In this document: positions 7,906 to 15,377 of the stretch, one piece after another | Position numbering within the stretch: position 1 is the first letter of the stretch | How the letters are laid out: the number at the start of each line of letters is the position of its first letter | From: JAFDVL01 sp043736395 | Lineage (GTDB): Bacteria > Acidobacteriota > Blastocatellia > RBC074 | NCBI GenBank assembly: GCA_043736395.1 | Contig: JAYTCQ010000254.1 | Span: 1-31,293, forward strand | Length of the DNA: 31,293 nt | Reading direction: 5' to 3' | Translations under genes and position numbers: made by a program | Notes under the pieces: model-generated | Told to the model about the DNA's origin: nothing | Databases searched by the model: none | What the model saw: the letters and a program-made list of their open reading frames with translations, nothing else

Positions 7906-10347
7906 ATGATCGCAGAGCAAAATAAAAACCATTCTGACTATTACAGGTATCTGATCGCCCTCATTGGGGTTGTGCTGTTTGGCCAAGCGCTTTATCGAAC
8001 TTCTTGGGATCAGCCTACTTACCATTGGATCGCGCTTCTGGCGATTACATTGCTGACATCGTGGGCCATTGCAAAAATGGTTCCCTCATCATTTGCCTTT
8101 TTCATTACTAACTCGGATGCTTTTATTTTCCTCGCCTTCCTCTTATACGGAACCGAAATCGCCTTATTAATCGCGGGATTAGTCACCTATACAGAATCGT
8201 TGCGGTATGTCAAAAAATCGCTGGTTCGATTTGCGAATGTCGGATTCAACTGCTTGTCATTGTTCATCGCTTCAATGCTGGTCACGAAGGCATTCGGACC
8301 GATTTCACAATTAGCGCATCAGAGTAAAACTTTTCTGGCTTATGTCGCGGCACTCGTTTTTTTATCGTTCTTACATGGAATGATAACGCTGATTCTCATC
8401 ACCACATTTTTCGCACTAAAGAACGGACTAAAATTCGCAAGAGCCTGGTTTGTTAGTAATGCCTGGACGCTTGTCACCGCGCTTTCCGGCGTGGCGATTG
8501 CCGCCATTGTTAACGTCTTAGTTTTTTATTTTGGATTTTGGATGGTGCTGATGACGATTCCGTTAATCGGCCTGGCCTATGCAGTAGCATTACCTTATGT
8601 AAAAAATATCGAAGACGCCCGGCGTCATGCCAAGGAAATGGACGACCTTCATGAGCGTACACTACAGGCCTTTGCCGCTGCGGTTGATGCTAAAGATAAA
8701 ATCACACACGAACACGTCCGCCGCGTCCAGATTTACGCCGAAGAGATTGCCCGCGTCCTTAACCTTTCTGAAATGGAAGTCAAAGCTCTCCACGCCGGGG
8801 CATTATTACGTGACATCGGAAAAGTTGCTGTCCCTGATTACATCCTGACTAAACCCGGCAAATTAACGGACTACGAATTCAACCGGATGAAGCAGCACAC
8901 AGTCATTGGCGCGCAAATTCTGGAGCAAATAGACTTCCCTTATCCCTTAGTTGAAATCGTCAGATATCACCACGAACGTTGGGATGGAACTGGTTATCCG
9001 GAAGGATTAAAAGAAGAAGAAATTCCTTTGACAGCTCGAATTCTCTCAATTGTTGATTCTTTTGATGCGATGCGCGAAGAACGGCTTTATCGAAAGGCGC
9101 TTTCCCGTGAAGCCGCAATTCAGGAATTACGGATTAACAAAGGGCTAAGTTACGACCCACGGTTAGTAGATTTGTTTGTTGAGTGTTTGTCTGTCTGCGA
9201 AGAAAAAATTGCCAACCTCAAGATCGAAAATTTGCCCTTCAAGGAAATTGAAGTTTTAGAAACGCATGCAGTACCAATCGTGGCAGAAAATTCGGCAACG
9301 CCATCTTTCGTCCAGGCCATTCAGGAATCGCGCCTTTCCAGTCAGGTAAATTACGGTTTACTCAATCTGGCAGAAAACTTAGCCAGTTCCATGAACCTCC
9401 GCGACTACTTTCGGTTTTTGGCTAATGATTTACACCGAATTATCCCTTTCCAGGAAAAGCTTGATTCGTTTGTGATTTATGAATTGAACGAATTCTCCGG
9501 GAAGGCCGAAATAATATTCGCTCACGGATTGGATGCTCCGCACTTTCACGGCTGCAAAATTGAGCTTGATGAAGGCGTCACCGGCTACCTTTTGACAAGC
9601 CATGAACAGCAGATCAATGCTAATCCTGAAACTGAAATCTTCCACCTTTGGCGGCAAAAGGACGAATCATTTTCCTTTAGTAAATATTTGACCATGAACG
9701 CGATGCCATTGAAAAAAAGGGATCATCAGTTTGGAGCGATGGTCGTCTATTCCAAGTCTCGAAAAGAATTCAACGAAGAACAAACTGATAATCTAAGCCG
9801 TCTCGCCTCACTCTGCTCTGACGCGTTCCTCAATGCCAGACGCTTTGCCATCGCCAGCGAAGCTTCCCTGCACGATGTCGTTACGAACTTACCCAATGCC
9901 AGATTTTTGCACGAACACTTCGCCCGTGAAGTTGAAATTGCCTCGAGCGAAATTCATCCTTTGCGACTTTTGCTGGTAGATTTACGCATTTTCCGTCAGA
10001 TGCTTGAACACATCGAACCACTTTCCGTGGAAGCTACGACACGTGATCTGGGCAAAATGCTGAAGAAACAAATTCGCCGAAATGACAAAATCATTCATTA
10101 CTGCGGCGATGAATATGTAGTCTTAATCCACGACTCTCCCGAAGAAATGCTGCTCGACATTGTCTCAAGATTCCAGAGCGCAGTCATTGAATCACGCCCA
10201 CTGCTGATTTCTGCCGAAGAGGCTTTGTCAGGAATAAATTTTGGTTCCGCCGTGATTGTCGGCGAAAATCTCAAGCTCAATAAAGCCATGCAATCCGCTC
10301 AATTAAGTCTCCACGCCAGTTATGCTACAAAAATTTCGATTAGCTAA
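7906..10347 (+). CDS. Membrane HD-GYP / GAF / degenerate GGDEF protein
   Basis: This 813-residue c-di-GMP-type signalling protein starts with a polytopic region of about seven or eight helices (residues 10-235). An HD-GYP phosphodiesterase domain follows (about 250-430), then a GAF-like region (about 480-645) and a C-terminal GGDEF-like domain (about 652-790). The HD-GYP part keeps HEH at 268-270, His331, HH at 355-356 and GYP at 363-365, but the HD dyad itself reads LLRDIGK: the metal-binding His is Arg302 (codon CGT at 8809). The GGDEF signature reads CGDEY (733-737) and the upstream metal Asp/FK motif is not recognisable (LVDLRIFRQM), so cyclase activity is unlikely. The protein may sense a membrane signal and bind rather than turn over nucleotide. 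The ATG at 7906 follows an in-frame stop and lacks a clear ribosome site. Confidence 0.9.
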   Translation: MIAEQNKNHSDYYRYLIALIGVVLFGQALYRTSWDQPTYHWIALLAITLLTSWAIAKMVPSSFAFFITNSDAFIFLAFLLYGTEIALLIAGLVTYTESLRYVKKSLVRFANVGFNCLSLFIASMLVTKAFGPISQLAHQSKTFLAYVAALVFLSFLHGMITLILITTFFALKNGLKFARAWFVSNAWTLVTALSGVAIAAIVNVLVFYFGFWMVLMTIPLIGLAYAVALPYVKNIEDARRHAKEMDDLHERTLQAFAAAVDAKDKITHEHVRRVQIYAEEIARVLNLSEMEVKALHAGALLRDIGKVAVPDYILTKPGKLTDYEFNRMKQHTVIGAQILEQIDFPYPLVEIVRYHHERWDGTGYPEGLKEEEIPLTARILSIVDSFDAMREERLYRKALSREAAIQELRINKGLSYDPRLVDLFVECLSVCEEKIANLKIENLPFKEIEVLETHAVPIVAENSATPSFVQAIQESRLSSQVNYGLLNLAENLASSMNLRDYFRFLANDLHRIIPFQEKLDSFVIYELNEFSGKAEIIFAHGLDAPHFHGCKIELDEGVTGYLLTSHEQQINANPETEIFHLWRQKDESFSFSKYLTMNAMPLKKRDHQFGAMVVYSKSRKEFNEEQTDNLSRLASLCSDAFLNARRFAIASEASLHDVVTNLPNARFLHEHFAREVEIASSEIHPLRLLLVDLRIFRQMLEHIEPLSVEATTRDLGKMLKKQIRRNDKIIHYCGDEYVVLIHDSPEEMLLDIVSRFQSAVIESRPLLISAEEALSGINFGSAVIVGENLKLNKAMQSAQLSLHASYATKISIS

Positions 10348-10447
10348 TTCATCGCTAGAAAAGCAATCGTATTACTTACCACTTCCAATTAAATTAATTA
10401 ATACTATCCGACGCCTTTAAAGTTCCCGCGACGGGCTTGACTGGCTG

Positions 10448-10456
10448 TGTTAGAAT
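10448..10456 (+). promoter_or_regulatory. Candidate extended -10 promoter of hisS
   Basis: TGTTAGAAT matches an extended -10 (TG-N-TAGAAT) without an obvious -35. Transcription from here would place the whole heptamer hairpin at 10493-10572 in the hisS leader. Confidence 0.3.
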
Positions 10457-10492
10457 CTGCGTTTCGATTTTCCCTGCGAAAGGTAGGGAAAG

Positions 10493-10572
10493 TAATGAGT
10501 AGAAAGTGATGAGTAATGAGTTGAAAGACACTCGTTCCTCATCACTCATCACTTTCTACTCATTACTCATTA
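10493..10572. repeat. Heptamer array, inverted pair, in hisS leader
   Basis: Left half 10493-10527 is five 7-bp words: TAATGAG, TAGAAAG, TGATGAG, TAATGAG and TTGAAAG. After a 10-bp spacer, 10538-10572 is five words of the reverse complement type (CTCATCA twice, CTTTCTA, CTCATTA twice). The region 10493-10520 pairs with 10538-10565 over 28 positions with one mismatch, so RNA from it should fold into a long hairpin ending 17 bp before the hisS ATG. No Shine-Dalgarno is visible in front of hisS. Confidence 0.85.
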
Positions 10573-10582
10573 CTTTTAATTT

Positions 10583-11851
10583 ATGATTCAAACCGCCAAA
10601 GGCACACGAGATATTTTACCGACTGACATGCCGCTCTGGTTGCGCGTCGAAGCCGTCGCCCGCGAAGCGTTTCGTCGTTACGGATTCGATGAAATCCGTA
10701 CGCCAATTTTTGAAAAAACAGAACTCTTCGCGCGTGGCGTTGGCGAATCCACTGACATCGTACATAAAGAAATGTACACGTTTATTGACAAGGACAGCGA
10801 TCAGACTTCGTTGACGTTGCGCCCTGAAAATACGGCTTCTGTCGTTCGCGCCTACATTCAGCACAAGCTTTACAACGATAAGGCGCAGGGCGAAATGACG
10901 AAGCTTTATTACGTTGGACAAATGTTTCGCCGCGAACGTCCCCAGGCGGGACGCTTCCGCCAGTTTTATCAAATCGGTGCCGAAGTTTTAGGCACGAGCG
11001 ACGATCCCGCCATCGAAGCCGAAATCATTGAAATGCTCAGTTGGATGCTGAAAGAACTCGGCATTCACGACACGACATTGCTGATTAATTCCGTCGGCGA
11101 CGCGAATTCCCGTCCGGCGTATTTAGAAAAATTGCGTGGAGAAATGGCAGGAATATTGGATCAACTTTGCGGCGATTGTCAGCACCGTTATGAGACGAAT
11201 GCGCTCAGAATTTTCGACTGCAAAAATCCGAATTGCCAGAAATTAATTCAGGATTTACCGACGATTACTGATTCACTTGATGAAGCTTCAAAAATTCATT
11301 TTGAGCAATTCAAAGCCCATCTCGACGCACGCGGAATTGCCTATGCCGTAAATCCGCGGATGGTTCGTGGTCTCGATTATTACACCCGCACGGCTTTTGA
11401 AATTATTGGTGGAAGCCTCGGCGCACAAAACACAATTGTAGGCGGAGGACGCTACGACGGACTTGCAGAAATTCTTGACGGGCCGCCGACCAAAGGTTTT
11501 GGTTTTGCTTTTGGACTTGATCGGATGGTGCTGTCCATTCCGCCCGACGAAGCCGAACGAATTCGTAACAGTTCCGCGCCTGATATTTTTATCGTATTTT
11601 TAGGTGAAGCCGCGCGACAAAAATCATTTATAATTGCTGGCGAGTTACGCCGCGCAGGATTATCCGTCGCGCTGGAATTTGAAGATCGCAAAATGAAAAA
11701 GGCGATGGCGCAAGCGAATAAGGTACGCGCCAAATATGCTTTAATTATTGGCGATGATGAAGTTGCTTCGGGAATGTACGGGCTGAAAAATTTAACGACG
11801 GGCGAACAGGAATCATTAGATTTAAATGCTGTGAAAGCTAAGCTACAATAA
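10583..11851 (+). CDS. hisS: Histidyl-tRNA synthetase
   Basis: This 422-residue class II aminoacyl-tRNA synthetase charges tRNA-His in the cytosol. The N-terminus IQTAKGTRDILP, motif 1 region YGFDEIRTPIFE, RPENTASVVRAY, motif 2 FRRERPQAGRFRQFYQIGAE, the histidine-specific GLDYYTRTAFEI and GGGRYDGL, and motif 3 GFGFAFGLDRM are all present. The C-terminal anticodon-binding domain begins near APDIFIVFLG. Length and motifs are normal for bacterial HisRS. The ATG at 10583 is immediately preceded by a heptamer hairpin and has no clear Shine-Dalgarno. hisS next to aspS is a frequent bacterial arrangement; here an antitoxin-like gene and a repeat block separate the two. Confidence 0.98.
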   Translation: MIQTAKGTRDILPTDMPLWLRVEAVAREAFRRYGFDEIRTPIFEKTELFARGVGESTDIVHKEMYTFIDKDSDQTSLTLRPENTASVVRAYIQHKLYNDKAQGEMTKLYYVGQMFRRERPQAGRFRQFYQIGAEVLGTSDDPAIEAEIIEMLSWMLKELGIHDTTLLINSVGDANSRPAYLEKLRGEMAGILDQLCGDCQHRYETNALRIFDCKNPNCQKLIQDLPTITDSLDEASKIHFEQFKAHLDARGIAYAVNPRMVRGLDYYTRTAFEIIGGSLGAQNTIVGGGRYDGLAEILDGPPTKGFGFAFGLDRMVLSIPPDEAERIRNSSAPDIFIVFLGEAARQKSFIIAGELRRAGLSVALEFEDRKMKKAMAQANKVRAKYALIIGDDEVASGMYGLKNLTTGEQESLDLNAVKAKLQ

Positions 11852-11864
11852 GCAAGGAGTAATT

Positions 11865-12053
11865 ATGCTTACAGCACCAATAAATCAACCACAAATGACC
11901 GAGAATGAGTTCGAACTACATTTGGTGAGCTTAGGATTAATACTCAACATTCCACCTCCGATGACAGATTTTTCAAACTACAGAAACCGTCAGCTGATTC
12001 ACATAACAGGAAAGCCTTTGTCAGAAACAATCATTGAGGATCGTGGCGAGTGA
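11865..12053 (+). CDS. Orphan antitoxin-like small protein
   Basis: This 62-residue protein starts 13 nt after hisS with a good AAGGAG ribosome site. The C-terminal half, IPPPMTDFSNYRNRQLIHIT followed by GKPLSETIIEDRGE, resembles small proteins that I recall preceding PIN-domain toxins in cyanobacteria and related genomes; that assignment is from memory and not verified. If so, this would be the antitoxin of a VapBC-type pair. The stop overlaps a GTG (GTGA at 12050-12053), the same junction used by the real toxin gene at 14417. The frame that opens there runs only about 55 codons into hairpin repeats and does not encode a PIN domain. The partner toxin is therefore missing here. Confidence 0.65.
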   Translation: MLTAPINQPQMTENEFELHLVSLGLILNIPPPMTDFSNYRNRQLIHITGKPLSETIIEDRGE

Positions 12054-12084
12054 GTACAACTATCTGCAAGAAAACTAACCTCTT

Positions 12085-12300
12085 TGCCGCGTTAGCGGCA
12101 GTTGACTTTAGCCGTGGATTTCAATCCACGGTGATGCGACAAAATATCCGCGTCACGTCAGTGACGCCTGAATATTCCAACATCAATTTTCACTCGTCGC
12201 TAACGCGACGAAAATGATTTTGCTGGCCACCGTGGATTGAAATCTACGCCTAAACTCAGCCGCCGCGATGCGGCGAAAACAAATATCAGGGAAACCTGAT
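12085..12300. repeat. Cluster of seven hairpins (REP/BIME-like block)
   Basis: Seven successive short palindromes fill the gap between the antitoxin-like gene and aspS: 12085-12100, 12112-12131, 12150-12167, 12195-12210, 12231-12248, 12261-12275 and 12285-12300. The last has a GAAA loop. In addition, 12107-12133 and 12228-12254 form a 27-bp inverted repeat with two mismatches, so the block is a symmetric composite. No ORF of known type is present. GCCGCATCGCGGCG on the minus strand near 12275-12261 recurs at 19840-19853. Such elements resemble the REP/BIME repeats of other bacteria. Confidence 0.85.
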
Positions 12301-12350
12301 TAACTTTGTAATTTATCAAAATTGAAATAAAAATTTGGTCGTAGTTTTAC

Positions 12351-12378
12351 CGACCACTGACCACCGCCCCCCGACCAC
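12351..12378. repeat. Heptamer array before aspS
   Basis: Four adjoining 7-bp words, CGACCAC, TGACCAC, CGCCCCC and CGACCAC, end 5 bp before the aspS ATG. A single inverse word, TTGGTCG, lies at 12335-12341 and can pair with the first. No Shine-Dalgarno is present in front of aspS. Confidence 0.7.
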
Positions 12379-12383
12379 CATTT

Positions 12384-14165
12384 ATGCTAGATCATTTAGG
12401 ACAAACAAAACGCACTCATAACTGCGGCGAACTCCGTCAGGAACACGCCGGGCAAACCGTCACTTTGATGGGCTGGGTCAACAGCTACCGCGATCAGGGG
12501 CAACTGCTGTTCATCCATCTGCGCGACCGCGAAGGCATCACGCAAATTGTCTTTGACGAAGGCGTCAATGCGGAATTGCTCGCCAAAGCCAAACAGGTAC
12601 GACGCGAATTCGTCATCTCCATCACAGGCGTATGCGTCAAGCGCGATGAAGCGAATTTCAATGCCGTCATGGCCACCGGGGAAGTCGAAGTCGCTGCGAC
12701 GGAAATCAAATTTCTCAACGATGCAAGCACACCGCCATTTGAACTGGAAAATTGCGTCGCGAGTGAAGAACTGCGCTTGAAATATCGCTACCTCGATTTG
12801 CGACGTGTAGAAATTCAAAAGAATTTTCGCCTTCGCCATAAGCTGGCTTTAGCCGTACGAAATTATTTAGACACGCGTGGATTCTATGAAATTGAAACGC
12901 CGATTTTGACAAAATCTACGCCGGAAGGCGCACGCGATTATTTAGTTCCGGCACGTACCGCAGCCGGTAAATTCTACGCCTTGCCGCAGTCACCACAGCT
13001 CTTCAAACAACTGTTGATGATCGGCGGCTACGATAAATATTTCCAAATCGCGCGTTGCTTCCGCGATGAAGATTTGCGTGCGGATCGTCAACCAGAGTTC
13101 ACACAAATTGATATGGAAATGAGCTTCGTCCAGCCTGATGATGTTTTTGACATCCTTGAGCCGATGGTTTGCGAATGTTTCAAAGTCGCGGGAATTGCTG
13201 AACCGGCACGCCCATTCCAGCGAATGCCTTACAGCGATGCCATGAATAAATTCGGTTCTGACAAACCTGATTTGCGCTTCGGTTTGGAGATGATGGATTT
13301 GTCTGAGCTATTTGCGAGCAGCGCATTCCCTGTCTTCGCCGATGCCGTCAATAAAGGCGGCGCAGTCAAAGCCATTGTCGTAAACGGCGCGGCTACCTGG
13401 TCGCGCAAAACCTACGACGAAATTGGCGAACACGCCAAACGTCACGGCGCAGGCGGATTGGCTTACGTACAGGTTTTAGAAAACGAAAATAAATCCGCGC
13501 TGACAAAGTTTTTAGGCGCAGATGGAATGGATTCGTTGATTCAAATCACAGGCGCGAAGCCCGGCGATTCAATCCTGATGATTGGCGGCAAATGGGATGT
13601 CGCCTGCAACGCGATGGGACAAGTCCGCCTCGAAATCGCACGTCGCGAAAATCTCATCAACGAAGCCGACAACAAAATGCTGTGGGTCGTAGACTTCCCG
13701 ATGTTTGAATTTCATCCCGAAGATAAACGATACTACGCGATGCATCATCCGTTCACTTCGCCAATTGACGAAGACATCAACAACCTCGAAGGCGACCTCG
13801 GCAAAGTCCGCGCCAAAGCCTACGATTTAGTCATGAACGGCAGCGAACTCGGCGGCGGCTCCATCCGAATTCACCGCTCCGACATCCAGGCAAAAATTTT
13901 CAAAGCGTTAGGCTTGAGCGACGAAGAAGCCAAAGAAAAATTCGGATTTTTCCTCGAAGCATTGAGCTACGGCACACCTCCCCACGGCGGCATCGCGCTC
14001 GGTCTTGATCGAATGGTGATGCTCTTCGCCGGAGCGAAATCATTGCGCGACGTGATCGCCTTCCCGAAAGTCGCCAGCGGTTCAGATTTGATGACCGATA
14101 GCCCAAGTGAAGTTGACAAGAAGCAGCTTGATGAATTGAAGATCAAGACTGTACAATTTTTGTAA
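12384..14165 (+). CDS. aspS: Aspartyl-tRNA synthetase
   Basis: This 593-residue bacterial-type AspRS charges tRNA-Asp. It has an N-terminal OB-fold anticodon domain (HTVTLMGWV-like start, LLFIHLRDREGITQIVFD), then the class II core with RYLDLRR, FYEIETPILTKSTPEGARDY, motif 2 FRDEDLRADRQPEFTQIDME and motif 3 GIALGLDRMVM. The bacterial GAD insertion lies between motifs 2 and 3 (about residues 300-420). GGGSIRIHRSDIQ and the terminal AFPK segment are intact. Whether it is discriminating or also charges tRNA-Asn cannot be decided here. The ATG at 12384 follows a run of GACCAC heptamers with no ribosome site, so initiation may depend on an unstructured or leaderless context. A toxin-antitoxin pair follows 9 nt downstream. 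Confidence 0.98.
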   Translation: MLDHLGQTKRTHNCGELRQEHAGQTVTLMGWVNSYRDQGQLLFIHLRDREGITQIVFDEGVNAELLAKAKQVRREFVISITGVCVKRDEANFNAVMATGEVEVAATEIKFLNDASTPPFELENCVASEELRLKYRYLDLRRVEIQKNFRLRHKLALAVRNYLDTRGFYEIETPILTKSTPEGARDYLVPARTAAGKFYALPQSPQLFKQLLMIGGYDKYFQIARCFRDEDLRADRQPEFTQIDMEMSFVQPDDVFDILEPMVCECFKVAGIAEPARPFQRMPYSDAMNKFGSDKPDLRFGLEMMDLSELFASSAFPVFADAVNKGGAVKAIVVNGAATWSRKTYDEIGEHAKRHGAGGLAYVQVLENENKSALTKFLGADGMDSLIQITGAKPGDSILMIGGKWDVACNAMGQVRLEIARRENLINEADNKMLWVVDFPMFEFHPEDKRYYAMHHPFTSPIDEDINNLEGDLGKVRAKAYDLVMNGSELGGGSIRIHRSDIQAKIFKALGLSDEEAKEKFGFFLEALSYGTPPHGGIALGLDRMVMLFAGAKSLRDVIAFPKVASGSDLMTDSPSEVDKKQLDELKIKTVQFL

Positions 14166-14174
14166 GGAGCGATT

Positions 14175-14420
14175 ATGGCAAATTCAAATTTGGCGTTGCG
14201 AATGGCCGATGTCGAAGCAAAACTGGAACGGCTTACCCAACAAGTAGAAAGTCAGGCAAAAGATGTGACTGTGCCTTGGTGGCACAAAATTTCGGGAACA
14301 TTTGCAAACGATCCTGCACATGCTGAAGCAATGAAATTAGGTCGTAAATATCGTGAATCATTACGCCCGAAAACATCTGCCAAACCTAGCCGTAAAACCG
14401 TTAAGAAGATTAATTCGTGA
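14175..14420 (+). CDS. Putative antitoxin of a VapBC-like pair
   Basis: This is an 81-residue protein with an N-terminal helical or coiled-coil segment (MADVEAKLERLTQQVESQ), then VPWWHKISGTFANDPAHAEAM and a basic tail. It ends in a GTGA overlap with the PIN-domain toxin gene, and AAGGAG precedes its ATG. Small genes in this position usually encode the antitoxin that binds and neutralises the toxin and represses the operon, and the WWHKISGTF-DPAHAEAMKLGR pattern is compatible with that. No DNA-binding fold is obvious from sequence. The gene starts 9 nt after aspS, so it may be co-transcribed with it. Confidence 0.75.
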   Translation: MANSNLALRMADVEAKLERLTQQVESQAKDVTVPWWHKISGTFANDPAHAEAMKLGRKYRESLRPKTSAKPSRKTVKKINS

Positions 14421-14854
14421 GTCTTTATATTCTTGATACAGATCACATGAGTTTGCTGGAGAGATTAGATAATCAGGCAGGGTTTCAAATCCGAAACCGG
14501 ATGGATCAATTATTAACATCTTCTGATTCGGCAGCAACAACAATAATAACATTTGAAGAACAAGTTCGTGGATGGATGTCGCGGTTAGCAAAAGCGAAGA
14601 CTATTTCACAACAAGTTTATGATTACCAAAAACTAAATCAGTTACTGGAAAATTATCGAGCCATCACAGTTATTGATTTTGACGAAAAATCTGGTTTGCA
14701 ATATCAGGCACTTCTGAAAGCTCGCATCCGCATCGGTACAATGGATTTAAAAATCGCAGCAACAGCCATTGCTTACAATGCCACGTTGCTGTCGCGCAAT
14801 TTGAAAGACTTCAATAAAGTACCTGGATTGAAAGTCGAAGATTGGGCGGCTTGA
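14417..14854 (+). CDS. PIN-domain toxin (VapC-like ribonuclease)
   Basis: This 145-residue PIN-domain protein is probably a metal-dependent endoribonuclease toxin. The acidic active-site set is visible: Asp7 and Asp9 in ILDTDHMSLLE, Glu47/48 in TFEEQVRGW, Asp110 in IGTMDLKIAA and Asp131 in LLSRNLKDF. The start is GTG, overlapping the antitoxin stop by 4 nt, which implies coupled translation. VapC toxins typically cut tRNA or rRNA, but the target here is unknown. A strong terminator follows at 14892, so the pair ends a transcript. All expected residues are present, so it is probably functional. Confidence 0.88.
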   Translation: MSLYILDTDHMSLLERLDNQAGFQIRNRMDQLLTSSDSAATTIITFEEQVRGWMSRLAKAKTISQQVYDYQKLNQLLENYRAITVIDFDEKSGLQYQALLKARIRIGTMDLKIAATAIAYNATLLSRNLKDFNKVPGLKVEDWAA

Positions 14855-14860
14855 CCGTGA

Positions 14861-15370
14861 ATGAAAATTCTCGAATACAGACCATCGAAAGAGACTGCGT
14901 ATTTAATTCACGCAGTCTTTTTTAATTTTTACTGTTTACTCATTGCCAGAGCATCTGCAATTGTAATGGGAAGCTGTCCGCTTACTGATACGCAAAGTAT
15001 TTGGTGCATACGCTTACGCTGGGTGAAAAAGTTGACTAATGTTATCTTTATTTCGATAGGGCAAGAATATTTTGATTCATTCGTTCAAGGTGAAACCTTC
15101 GATTGGATCCATATAACGATCACTTTTTTATGTCCCTTTTTAGCACTCATTACAATTCATCGCGGAATGTTTATGGATACTGATTTGAAGCCAGCAAGAA
15201 ATTGGTCAGACCACATTTTGAAACTTTGCCGAGCGATATTTTTTATCCTCGGCTCCTTACTTTTAGTTGCGATGCTAATTAGAATGGGTATTGATTTTTA
15301 CCAACAATTTAATGACTCAAGATTAATTTTGATAGAGCGGTCAACATATGGTGTAGCTCCACAAAAATAA
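14861..15370 (+). CDS. Putative membrane protein, start uncertain
   Basis: The longest reading frame gives 169 residues with hydrophobic segments at about 16-35, 82-99 (IHITITFLCPFLALITIH) and 119-145 (LCRAIFFILGSLLLVAMLI). I recognise no family. The first 20 codons coincide with the terminator at 14892-14930, which is a strong argument against starting at 14861. Later Met codons (14966 or near 15166) are more likely starts if the gene is real. The sequence is A+T-rich compared with mutL, which begins 7 nt after its stop. It could also be a decayed gene. Confidence 0.4.
   Translation: MKILEYRPSKETAYLIHAVFFNFYCLLIARASAIVMGSCPLTDTQSIWCIRLRWVKKLTNVIFISIGQEYFDSFVQGETFDWIHITITFLCPFLALITIHRGMFMDTDLKPARNWSDHILKLCRAIFFILGSLLLVAMLIRMGIDFYQQFNDSRLILIERSTYGVAPQK
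14892..14930 (+). terminator. Strong terminator after the toxin-antitoxin pair
   Basis: AGACTGCGT (14892-14900) pairs perfectly with ACGCAGTCT (14910-14918) across a 9-nt loop, followed by a T-rich run. It lies within the first codons of the longest version of the next ORF. Confidence 0.88.
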
Positions 15371-15377
15371 TTTCCCA

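Noticed and set aside
10493..10572. CRISPR array.
   Set aside because: The words are 7 bp, adjoining and degenerate with no spacers of 30-40 bp. No cas gene is present. The same applies to the other heptamer arrays.
12050..12215. Toxin gene following the orphan antitoxin-like gene.
   Set aside because: The frame is open for about 55 codons but consists of hairpin-repeat sequence with none of the PIN acidic residues.
14966..15370. Considered as the certain start of the small membrane ORF before mutL.
   Set aside because: It is plausible because it avoids the terminator, but it has no ribosome site. The start was left open.
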